From the NCBI GenBank assembly GCA_010031985.1, contig RGYP01000022.1, forward strand, positions 1 to 13,809: a DNA stretch of 13,809 bases. Reading direction: 5' to 3'. Shown piece after piece: positions 7,292-13,809 of this stretch. Origin of the DNA: Gammaproteobacteria bacterium. Lineage in GTDB: Bacteria > Pseudomonadota > Gammaproteobacteria > Steroidobacterales > Steroidobacteraceae. Positions within the stretch are counted from its first letter, which is position 1; each line of letters opens with the position of its first letter. A program made the translations under genes and the position numbers. The notes beneath the pieces are model-generated. The model had not been told where the DNA came from. It made no database searches and saw nothing but the letters and a program-made list of their open reading frames with translations.

Positions 7292-9436
7292 TCAGGCGGT
7301 GACGATGCCCGATTTGGCGATCGGCAGTGAGCGTAATCGTTTGCCGGTAGCCGCGAAAATGGCATTGGCGAGAGCAGGTCCGACGACCGCGGTACCGGGT
7401 TCGCCGATGCCGCCCGGCGCTTCGCCGCTCGCGAGCAGATGCACGTCGATACGGGGCGCTTCCGGCAGTCGCAACATTCGGTAACTGTCGAAATTGCGCT
7501 GCTGAACCTGGCCTTTGGCGAGCGTGATCTCGCCCCACAGCGCCGCGGTAAGCCCGAAGAGAATGCTGCCCTCGACCTGCTGATCGACGATGTTCGGATT
7601 CACCATCTGTCCGCAGTCGACCGCGCAGGTGATGCGATGAATGGCGAGTTGGTTGCCACGCATCGAGATCTCGACGACCTGGGCCATGTAGGTGCCGTAG
7701 CCTTCCATGAGGGCGATGCCCTGATGATGGCCGGCGGGCGCTTTACCCCATCCTGCGCGGCTCGCCGCCTCGTCAAGCACGCGCTTGAAACGCGGCTGTT
7801 TGCGCAACAGGCCGGAGCGGAAAGCGTAGGGATCTTGTGCAGCAGCGTGGGCCAGTTCGTCGATGAAGCTCTCGGCGACGAAACAGTTGAGCGCATGGCT
7901 CACCGAGCGCCAATAGCCGACGTCGATACCGATTTCCTCGCGATTGTAGTTCACGGCGACGTTGGGCACGTCGTAGGGGAAGTTCGCCGCTGCCTCGACC
8001 GCGAAGGGATCGACGGCCGTGGCCACCACGGGCGGGAACATGCGGGCAGTGATCGACGGTCCGGTGAGATCGAGCTTCCAGGCGACGAGTTTGCCGCTGG
8101 CATCGAAGGCACCGACGACTTCGTCGTGCGCGGGCGGACGATAGGTGTCGTGGGTCGTGTCTTCTTCGCGACTCCAAATGACTTTGACCGGTTTTCCCAC
8201 CGCCTTCGAAGCGAGCACGGCAGCTGGAATGACGTCGACTTCGAGGCGTCGTCCAAAACCGCCGCCGAGCAGCGTGGTGTGGATCTTGACCTGTTCGGGC
8301 TTGAGTCCCGCTGCCGCTGCAGCCGTCGCTTGCGCGATGGTTTGGGTTTGCGTCGGTGCGTGGATATCGGCGCCATCGGTACGCACGTCGGCCGTGCAGC
8401 ATTGCGGTTCGAGCGTGGCGTGAGCCAGCAGCGGCAAGTCATAGGTGGCGCGGACGACTTTGGCCGCAGTCTTGATTGCGGCGCTCGCATCACCATCGGC
8501 GCGTACCCCGCGACCTTCGCGCGTGGCCGCATTGCGCAGCCGGCTGCGGATTCCCTGGCTGCCGAGATTTGCGTTGGCACCCGGGTCCCAGGTGATTTTG
8601 ACCGCCTCGAGCGCCTTGCGAGCCTGCCAGTAGTGATCGGCAACCACCACGACGCCATTGCCGACACCAACGATTTTTTTGACGCCGGGCATCGCCTCGG
8701 CGGCGCTACCGTCGAAGCTTGCGAGCTTGCCGCCGAGTGTCGGGCACTGGGCGATCGCGCCATGCAGCATGCCGGGCAGCTTGACGTCGATGCCATAGGT
8801 GGCACTACCATCGAGTTTTGCGGCGGTGTCGATACGCTTCGCCGGTTTGCCGACGAGCGTGAACTCGGTCGCAGGTTTGAGAGTGATTTCTTTGGGTATG
8901 GGCAATTTGGCAGCGGCTTCGGCCAGCGCGCCATAGCTCAGGCGTTCTTTGCCGTGCAGCACCGCGCCGCCGTCGATACGCAGCTCACCCGGGGCGACTC
9001 CCCAGTGCGTGGCCGCAGCCTGCAGCAGCATGGTGCGCGCCTGCGCCCCCGCCTTGCGCAATTTCTCGAAGCCGTCGCGGATGCTGGTGCTGCCGCCGGT
9101 GATTTGTGCGCCGAGCAAATTGTTGACGTATTCGGGTGCGACTGGCGCCGCCTCGACACGAATGGCCTCGAGTGCCACGCCGAGTTCTTCGGCGAGCAAC
9201 TGGGTGAGGGCGGTGTAGACGCCCTGACCCATCTCGGATTTGTCGACGAATACGGTGATGCTGTCATCGCCGCCGATCCGCAACCACGCGACCGGCTGTC
9301 CGCCTGCGCCGCCGAGCGCGGCAGGTTTGCTGCAACCGCCTAGACCGATACCGAGCAGCAGTCCGCCGCCCGCGAGTGCGCCGAGTTTGAGGAGGTCGCG
9401 ACGGGACGTACCGTCTTGTGCGAGGTTTGCGTTCAT
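7292..9436 (-). CDS. iorB: Molybdenum hydroxylase large (molybdopterin-binding) subunit, IorB type, with Tat signal
   Basis: This is the molybdopterin-cytosine-dinucleotide subunit of a xanthine oxidase-family hydroxylase, related to isoquinoline 1-oxidoreductase beta subunit. Such enzymes insert water-derived oxygen into N-heterocycles or oxidise aldehydes; the substrate here cannot be read. Visible motifs are KSEMGQGVYTALTQLLAEELG at 66-86, GGSTSIRDGFEKLRKAG at 114-130, GGGFGRRLEVD at 391-401, and GGIGEPGTAVVGPALANAI at 675-693, where E679 is the expected catalytic base. The N-terminus has a Tat motif, SRRDLLK at 11-17, then a hydrophobic stretch ending in LGGC (32-35), a plausible lipobox. 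The enzyme therefore probably acts on the outer face of the inner membrane. At 714 residues it has the usual length. It is translationally coupled to iorA (TGATG, 1-nt overlap). No FAD subunit or cytochrome gene is adjacent, consistent with two-subunit enzymes that donate electrons to a cytochrome. Confidence 0.93.
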   Translation of the reverse strand: MNANLAQDGTSRRDLLKLGALAGGGLLLGIGLGGCSKPAALGGAGGQPVAWLRIGGDDSITVFVDKSEMGQGVYTALTQLLAEELGVALEAIRVEAAPVAPEYVNNLLGAQITGGSTSIRDGFEKLRKAGAQARTMLLQAAATHWGVAPGELRIDGGAVLHGKERLSYGALAEAAAKLPIPKEITLKPATEFTLVGKPAKRIDTAAKLDGSATYGIDVKLPGMLHGAIAQCPTLGGKLASFDGSAAEAMPGVKKIVGVGNGVVVVADHYWQARKALEAVKITWDPGANANLGSQGIRSRLRNAATREGRGVRADGDASAAIKTAAKVVRATYDLPLLAHATLEPQCCTADVRTDGADIHAPTQTQTIAQATAAAAAGLKPEQVKIHTTLLGGGFGRRLEVDVIPAAVLASKAVGKPVKVIWSREEDTTHDTYRPPAHDEVVGAFDASGKLVAWKLDLTGPSITARMFPPVVATAVDPFAVEAAANFPYDVPNVAVNYNREEIGIDVGYWRSVSHALNCFVAESFIDELAHAAAQDPYAFRSGLLRKQPRFKRVLDEAASRAGWGKAPAGHHQGIALMEGYGTYMAQVVEISMRGNQLAIHRITCAVDCGQMVNPNIVDQQVEGSILFGLTAALWGEITLAKGQVQQRNFDSYRMLRLPEAPRIDVHLLASGEAPGGIGEPGTAVVGPALANAIFAATGKRLRSLPIAKSGIVTA

Positions 9437-9903
9437 CAGGCGCCCTCCGCCTTGAGCATCTCGGCCGCGCGGTGCACGGCTTTACGGATGCGATTGTAAG
9501 TGCCGCAGCGACAGATGTTGCCCGCCATGGCGGTGTCGATGTCGGCATCGCTCGGCGCGGGATTCTGCGCGAGCAGCGCCGCCGCCGACATCAGTTGTCC
9601 CGATTGGCAATAGCCGCATTGCGGCACGTCGAGTTCGAGCCAAGCTTTCTGCACCGCATGCGAGCGGTCGGCGGAGAGCCCCTCGATGGTGGTGACCTTG
9701 GCCGCGCCGACGTTGGCGAGCGCCAGTTGGCACGAGCGGACGGGCTGGCCGTCGAGGTGTACCGTGCAGGCGCCGCAGAGTGCTGCTCCGCAGCCGAATT
9801 TGGTGCCAGTGAGTCCGAGGTGGTCGCGCAACACCCACAACAGGGGCGTGTCGGGCGCGGCGTCGGTTTCGAGAGTTTTACCGTTGACGGTGAGGGTGAC
9901 CAT
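9436..9903 (-). CDS. iorA: Molybdenum hydroxylase small [2Fe-2S] subunit, IorA type
   Basis: This 155-residue iron-sulfur subunit carries electrons from the molybdenum centre of the adjacent large subunit. The N-terminal plant-type ferredoxin domain has cluster ligands C38, C43, C46 and C58 (KFGCGAALCGACTVHLDG). The C-terminal all-helical domain has C96, C99, C131 and C133 (QCGYCQSGQ and GNICRCGTY). Both clusters appear complete. It has no signal peptide, so it presumably folds in the cytoplasm and is exported with the Tat-tagged large subunit. A good ribosome binding site AGGAG (9912-9916, minus strand) lies 8 nt before the ATG, which decides the start. It is the first gene of the iorAB unit and divergent from the hydrolase-NatAB operon. 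The match to the family is firm. Confidence 0.95.
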   Translation of the reverse strand: MVTLTVNGKTLETDAAPDTPLLWVLRDHLGLTGTKFGCGAALCGACTVHLDGQPVRSCQLALANVGAAKVTTIEGLSADRSHAVQKAWLELDVPQCGYCQSGQLMSAAALLAQNPAPSDADIDTAMAGNICRCGTYNRIRKAVHRAAEMLKAEGA

Positions 9904-9994
9904 GGACGAGGCTCCTGCAGTACTCCGAATGGCCGTGTTTTAGCACGGCACGGCTCGCAAAGCATCGGGTCAGCGCACGTTGCCCCGAGACTTT

Positions 9995-10024
9995 TTGACA
10001 TGCCGCATGAATGCAATGTAGCAT
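9995..10024 (+). promoter_or_regulatory. Probable sigma70 promoter of the hydrolase-NatAB operon
   Basis: A perfect -35 box TTGACA (9995-10000) is followed after 18 bp by TAGCAT (10019-10024), a 4-of-6 -10 match. A TATATT at 10029-10034 is an alternative -10 but is spaced too far from this -35. The stretch from about 10011 to 10040 is clearly more AT-rich than its surroundings. Confidence 0.55.
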
Positions 10025-10028
10025 GAAT
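10005..10028 (+). repeat. Pair of 8-bp direct repeats within the promoter
   Basis: GCATGAAT occurs at 10005-10012 and again at 10021-10028, 16 bp apart start to start. The two copies flank and overlap the predicted -10 region, which would suit a regulator binding tandem half-sites. Chance occurrence cannot be excluded. Confidence 0.4.
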
Positions 10029-10059
10029 TATATTTTTCTTTGGTGAAGGGGGCCTGCGG

Positions 10060-11538
10060 ATGTCACGGGTGCTGTTTTGGGTGCTCATCGCGCTGTTGCC
10101 CTTCGCGCGCGCAACGGCGGCGGACGGGGCGAAACTCGCCAAGGCGTTTTCGCCATGCCGCTTGACCGACCCGCTGCAATTGCAGTCGATCGAGGCCGAA
10201 TGCGCCGAGGTCAGCATCGCGGAAAGTGATGCGGCCGGGGCGCGGCGAATCGTCTTGTCGGTCGCGCGCGTCCCCGCGATCAATCGCCGCAAGCAGGTCG
10301 ACCCCATCGTGTTGCTCGCGGGCGGACCCGGTCAGGGTGTACAGCAAACGTTCACCAGTGTTTCGCGGATGTTCGCCCGGGCGGGGCGCGAGCGCGACAT
10401 CTTGTTGCTCGACCAGCGCGGCACCGGGCGCTCGAACGTTCTCAGTTGCGAACCCGAGGGTCGACTCGGAACCAGCACCATGAACTTCGACACCGCAGCC
10501 TTCGTCCGTTTGAGTGCGCGTTGCGAGCAACGGCTCGCGGCAAGCAACGATCTCGGCGCCTACACGACGAGCCGCGCCGTCCGCGATCTCGAGGCCGTGC
10601 GCGCCTTGCTCGGTTACGAGACTTTGAATCTCTACGGGGGCTCCTACGGCACGCGGGTCGCTCAACACTATGCTCGAAGATATCCGCAGCGCGTGCGCAG
10701 CATGGTTCTCGATGGGGTGGTTGCGCCGCAAACCGTGCTCGGTCCACGAATCGCGATCGATGCACAGGCCGCACTCGATGGTGTGTGGAGGCTTTGTGCA
10801 GCCGACGAAAAATGCCGCAAGGCTTTTGGCAACGTTGCCGAAAAGACGCGGCAATTGCAGGCTGCGCTCGCGCGCTCCCCGCAACGCGTACAAATCGCCC
10901 ATCCGCAAACCTCGCGCATGGAGAGTGTCGAGCTTGGCGCCGAGCAGCTTGCGGTCGTGCTGAGATTTGGCACTTACGATCCAGGTTTCGCGGCGATGCT
11001 GCCACTCGTGGTGAGCGAGGCGGCGCGTGGCGAGTTGCGCCCGCTCGCCTCGCTCTATTTATTGGTGACCGCCGGAGTTCAACAAGCGATTGCGATGGGC
11101 ATGCACAACTCGGTCATTTGCAGCGAGGACGTGCCCCGATTCGCCTCGGCTACGATCGATCGAGCCGCACTCGGCGCGAGCTACCTCGGTACCGCGTTCG
11201 TCGATGGGCTGCCGGCGATCTGCGGTACTTGGCCGCGCGGTTTGGTCGATGCGGACTTTCATGCGCCACTCGTGAGCACGATACCTACGCTACTGCTCTC
11301 CGGTACGCTCGATCCGGTAACGCCGCCGGGTGATGCCACGCGGGTCGCGGCCAATTTGCGCAACGCCAGGCATTTGGTGATCAAGGGGTCGGCTCACGGA
11401 CAAATCGCCATTCCGTGCATGGACCGCGTGCTCGCCGAATTCGTCGACACGATCGACCCGAAGGCCTTGGACGCGAAATGCCTGGATCGACGAATGCAAC
11501 CACCATTCTGGCTTTCGATCGCGGGGCCTGCGCCATGA
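10060..11538 (+). CDS. Secreted alpha/beta hydrolase, TAP-like peptidase family
   Basis: This 492-residue protein belongs to the alpha/beta hydrolases with a C-terminal TAP-like (tripeptidyl aminopeptidase) domain; many relatives release N-terminal amino acids or short peptides. The N-terminus MSRVLFWVLIALLPFARATA is a signal peptide cleaved near residue 20-21. The oxyanion motif AGGPGQG (87-93) precedes LLDQRGTGRSN (116-126). The nucleophile is S195 in LYGGSYGTR, the acid probably D418 in SGTLDPVTPP, and the catalytic histidine H446 in GSAHGQI, so the triad is complete. Paired cysteines (C246/C252, C354/C388, C453/C474 among them) suggest disulfides and a periplasmic location. GAAGGGGG (10044-10050 region) serves as ribosome binding site. 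The stop codon overlaps the NatA-type ATPase start as ATGA, so it is the first gene of a three-gene operon. Substrate unknown; an esterase role is possible. Confidence 0.88.
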   Translation: MSRVLFWVLIALLPFARATAADGAKLAKAFSPCRLTDPLQLQSIEAECAEVSIAESDAAGARRIVLSVARVPAINRRKQVDPIVLLAGGPGQGVQQTFTSVSRMFARAGRERDILLLDQRGTGRSNVLSCEPEGRLGTSTMNFDTAAFVRLSARCEQRLAASNDLGAYTTSRAVRDLEAVRALLGYETLNLYGGSYGTRVAQHYARRYPQRVRSMVLDGVVAPQTVLGPRIAIDAQAALDGVWRLCAADEKCRKAFGNVAEKTRQLQAALARSPQRVQIAHPQTSRMESVELGAEQLAVVLRFGTYDPGFAAMLPLVVSEAARGELRPLASLYLLVTAGVQQAIAMGMHNSVICSEDVPRFASATIDRAALGASYLGTAFVDGLPAICGTWPRGLVDADFHAPLVSTIPTLLLSGTLDPVTPPGDATRVAANLRNARHLVIKGSAHGQIAIPCMDRVLAEFVDTIDPKALDAKCLDRRMQPPFWLSIAGPAP

Positions 11539-12266
11539 TCCGAGTCGAAGCCCTCAGCAAGAAGTTCGGCAAAGTCGAGGCCGTGCGCAGCGTCAGCTTC
11601 ACGGCGAAAGATGGCCAAATTACGGGTTTGCTCGGACCTAACGGCGCCGGCAAGTCGACCACGCTGCGCATGCTGTCGACGTTGTTGCGGCCGGACGCGG
11701 GCGATGCCTGGGTCGATGGTCAATCGGTGAGTGTCGAGCCGATCGCGGTTCGTCGCCGGATCGGCGTTTTGTCGCATGCCAGCGGGCTCTACCCGCAGCT
11801 GACGGCGCGCGAGAACATCGTCTACTTCGCCGAGCTGCACGGCCTCGATCGGCATCAGGCCGACGCACGGGTGACCGAGCTTGCCGCGCTGCTCGAACTC
11901 GACGAATTCCTCGATCGCAAAACCAAAGGTTTTTCGCAAGGACAGCGTCTCAAAACGGCTCTCGCACGTTCGTTGGTGCACGGTCCGCGCAACCTGATCC
12001 TCGATGAGCCGACCAACGGGCTCGACGTGATGGCGGTACGCAACTTGCGCGCGCTGTTGTCGCGTCTTCGCGAGCAAGGTCATTGCATCGTCTTTTCGAG
12101 TCACGTCATGCAAGAGGTCGCTTTGCTGTGCGATGAAGTGGTGGTGATCGCGCAGGGGCGGGTTGCGGCGGCGGGGACGATCGAGGCGCTGCGTGCACAA
12201 GCGGACGAAGCCACGCTCGAAGACGCTTTCGTCAAGCTGATCGGTACGGCAGAGGGGCTCAACTGA
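11535..12266 (+). CDS. ABC transporter ATP-binding protein, NatA type
   Basis: This 243-residue ATPase powers the ABC-2 permease encoded next to it. It has Walker A GPNGAGKST at 34-42, the signature FSQGQRLKTALARSL at 133-147 (the NatA-style variant of LSGGQ), Walker B LILDEPTNGLD at 154-164, and the switch histidine in SSHVM at 188-192. The Q-loop position reads GVLSHASGLYPQLTARENI, without the usual glutamine immediately before GLYP, a variation seen in NatA relatives. The ATG at 11535 overlaps the hydrolase stop by 4 nt, and translation from it begins exactly at the ABC fold (MIRVEALSKKFG). Longer upstream in-frame reading belongs to the hydrolase coding region. NatAB was described as a sodium exporter in Bacillus, but the substrate here is not established. 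Confidence 0.93.
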   Translation: MIRVEALSKKFGKVEAVRSVSFTAKDGQITGLLGPNGAGKSTTLRMLSTLLRPDAGDAWVDGQSVSVEPIAVRRRIGVLSHASGLYPQLTARENIVYFAELHGLDRHQADARVTELAALLELDEFLDRKTKGFSQGQRLKTALARSLVHGPRNLILDEPTNGLDVMAVRNLRALLSRLREQGHCIVFSSHVMQEVALLCDEVVVIAQGRVAAAGTIEALRAQADEATLEDAFVKLIGTAEGLN

Positions 12267-13447
12267 TGCGCGGTATATTCACGGTGTTCCGCAAGGAATT
12301 TTTCGAGAACCTGCGTGATCGACGCATTCTGCTGTCTGCGCTCGTTTTTGGTCCGGTGCTCGGTCCCTTGCTGCTGACGGGTGTCTTGCAGCTATCGGTG
12401 TCGAAAGGCGAAGCTGCTTCCGAGCAAGAGTTGAAACTACCCGTGGTCGGCGCCGAGTACGCTCCGAACCTGATGGCGGTGCTGGAATCGCAGAACATTC
12501 GGGTCGAGCGTCGCAAACTCGACGAGCAGCAGATCCGTACGGCGATCGCAGCGCGTGAACTGCAGGTGGTGCTGCGCGTGCCGCCCGATTTCGCCGAGCG
12601 CTGGTCGCGCGCCGAGCCTGCCGCGTTGCAACTCTTTGCCGATAGCTCCGATCAGTTCGGTGGCGATGCGAACTCGACGCGCGTGTCGAGAGTCATCAAC
12701 GCGTATGGCCGACAAGTCGCGCAGACGCGCTTGTTGCTACGGGGCGTCGACCCGACCAGCATGGCGACGGTCGTGATCCACGACATCGATGTCTCGACCC
12801 CCTCGAGCCGTGCCATCTTTGCGCTCGGGATGCTGAGTTATCTCGTCATTTTCGCCATGCTGTTCGGGGGGATGTACCTCGCGATCGACGCCACCGCCGG
12901 CGAGCGTGAGCGCGGATCGCTCGAGTCCCTGCTGACCGCGCCCATGCCGCGCCATCACCTGATTTACGGCAAGATCGCCGCGACGGCAGCGTACATGCTG
13001 ATTTCGATGGCGCTCACGCTGCTGGCCTGCGCGATCGCCATGCAATTCGTGCGCATGGAGCAGTTCGGCATCAGCGTCTCGATGAGTGCGCTGACGACGC
13101 TGAAACTGTTTGCGGTCAGTGCGCCGCTTGCGCTGTTCGGCGCGGGCTTGCTCACGGTTGTGGCCTCTTTCACGCGCAGTTTTCGCGAGGCACAAAGTTA
13201 TCTGAGTTTCGCCATCAGCCTGCCGACCCTGCCTTTGGCCTTCATCGGTCTTTTGCGGGTCGAGCCCTCGCCGTGGGTCATGGCGACGCCATCGCTCAGC
13301 CAGCATTTTTTGATGATGCAGATCTTGCGTGGCGAGACTCCGATACCGACCGATTTGCTGCTGTCGGCCGTTGCCAGTCTCGTCATCGGCGGAATTCTTT
13401 GTTGGGTGGCGGGTCGACTTTACGAGCGCGAAGCCATCCTCGGTTGA
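12266..13447 (+). CDS. ABC-2 type permease, NatB type
   Basis: This 393-residue inner-membrane protein is the partner of the NatA-type ATPase. One transmembrane helix lies at about 22-42. A roughly 140-residue extracytoplasmic domain (45-180) follows, then five helices near 184-206, 233-260, 277-301, 311-330 and 363-384. The cytoplasmic motif DATAGERERGSLESLLTAPM at 208-227 is the characteristic contact segment for the ATPase in this family. Its start codon overlaps the upstream stop codon by 1 nt (TGATG), so expression is coupled. It likely works as a homodimer. The exported substrate, ions or small molecules, cannot be told from sequence. The secreted hydrolase in the same operon hints at a shared envelope process. 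It converges on the right-edge gene with an 11-bp gap. Confidence 0.92.
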   Translation: MRGIFTVFRKEFFENLRDRRILLSALVFGPVLGPLLLTGVLQLSVSKGEAASEQELKLPVVGAEYAPNLMAVLESQNIRVERRKLDEQQIRTAIAARELQVVLRVPPDFAERWSRAEPAALQLFADSSDQFGGDANSTRVSRVINAYGRQVAQTRLLLRGVDPTSMATVVIHDIDVSTPSSRAIFALGMLSYLVIFAMLFGGMYLAIDATAGERERGSLESLLTAPMPRHHLIYGKIAATAAYMLISMALTLLACAIAMQFVRMEQFGISVSMSALTTLKLFAVSAPLALFGAGLLTVVASFTRSFREAQSYLSFAISLPTLPLAFIGLLRVEPSPWVMATPSLSQHFLMMQILRGETPIPTDLLLSAVASLVIGGILCWVAGRLYEREAILG

Positions 13448-13458
13448 AGGCTGCCGTC

Positions 13459-13809
13459 TCAGGCGCCGGAGCGTGCCGTCCCCGCGCTTCGTGGCCAGAT
13501 CACCGGGAATAGTTCTGCCGGGGGTGGTTCGCCGAAGCGCATCATTCCGGAAGCCTCCAGTGACGGAATGCGAATGGAGAGCGAATTCGGCGCCCAACGC
13601 ACGTCGTCACCGAGCCAGCGCGTGGTGAGCGCAATGCGACGACCTCGATCTTGCGCGGTGCGCGGTAACGAGGCGTGGATGGTTTTCGGGTGGATGAGCA
13701 GCACGTCCCCCGCGCGGCAAGGCCAGATATCTTTGGGCGCATCGGTTCGGGTAACGCGTCGTTCGAGATGGCTCCAGGGAATGTGCTCGACTTCGAAGGC
13801 TTCGGGGTT
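13459..13809 (-). CDS. Phytanoyl-CoA dioxygenase-like protein, C-terminal 116 residues (partial, 5' end beyond right edge)
   Basis: The fragment reads as the end of a non-heme Fe(II)/2-oxoglutarate oxygenase of the PhyH family. Reading runs open from the window edge to a TGA at 13459-13461. The segment CRAGDVLLIHPKTIHAS (fragment residues 31-47) matches the family pattern around the second iron-binding histidine (H45 here). The following GRRIALTTRWLGDD (56-69) contains the arginine region expected to bind 2-oxoglutarate. The first iron ligands (HxD) lie outside the window. Substrates in this family range from acyl-CoA to small natural products and cannot be assigned. The tail PPPAELFPVIWPRS is short and non-descript. 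The gene converges on the permease gene. Confidence 0.75.
   Translation of the reverse strand, partial: NPEAFEVEHIPWSHLERRVTRTDAPKDIWPCRAGDVLLIHPKTIHASLPRTAQDRGRRIALTTRWLGDDVRWAPNSLSIRIPSLEASGMMRFGEPPPAELFPVIWPRSAGTARSGA

Noticed and set aside
7439..9343. 634-codon open frame antisense to the molybdenum hydroxylase large subunit
   Set aside because: Length alone is impressive, but the opposite strand holds a complete IorB with all family motifs. The antisense translation has no recognisable domain and arises from third-position GC bias.
11415..11534. Upstream extension of the NatA-type ATPase by 40 residues
   Set aside because: The extension lies inside the hydrolase coding region in another frame. 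The ABC fold begins exactly at ATG 11535, which forms a standard ATGA junction.

Overview
This window is GC-rich, densely packed bacterial DNA with short intergenic gaps and several overlapping start/stop junctions. The GroES/GroEL sequences, the HrcA-type CIRCE operator before groES, the DsbD gene beside it, and an IorAB-type molybdenum hydroxylase together suggest a gammaproteobacterium, perhaps of the Xanthomonadales/Nevskiales/Steroidobacterales grade. That placement is inference, because no rRNA or similar marker is present.

Left part (1-3036), protein folding. A partial dsbD (minus strand, running off the left edge) is divergent from groES-groEL (plus strand). The 155-bp gap between them holds a sigma70-type promoter, a CIRCE operator and an overlapping hairpin. 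The groESL unit ends in a textbook terminator with a GAAA loop.

Middle-left (3038-5390). Four degenerate 17-bp tandem repeats lie just upstream of an extended -10 promoter. This promoter serves a degenerate HD-GYP protein that has lost the HD dyad but keeps the HHE..DGSGYP segment. Its start codon is so close to the -10 box that the mRNA may be leaderless. A betaine/homocysteine S-methyltransferase lies tail-to-tail with it.

Middle (5391-7274). A gap containing a perfect 20-bp palindrome separates the methyltransferase from a two-gene unit. The first gene is an FN3-YHYH lipoprotein. The second, overlapping gene encodes a secreted EF-hand protein. Their shared function is not known to me.

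Middle-right (7292-9903, minus strand). A translationally coupled iorA-iorB pair encodes a two-subunit molybdenum hydroxylase. The large subunit carries a Tat signal that also ends in a plausible lipobox.

Right part (10060-13809). A secreted TAP-like alpha/beta hydrolase is followed, through 4-nt and 1-nt overlaps, by a NatA-type ABC ATPase and a NatB-type permease, giving a tight three-gene operon. The C-terminal part of a phytanoyl-CoA dioxygenase-like gene enters from the right edge on the minus strand.

I see no tRNA, rRNA, CRISPR array, insertion sequence or prophage. No gap without a gene exceeds about 190 bp. Most of the window looks like ordinary chromosome. The less described items are the YHYH/EF-hand pair, the degenerate HD-GYP gene with its repeat array, and the hydrolase-NatAB operon.
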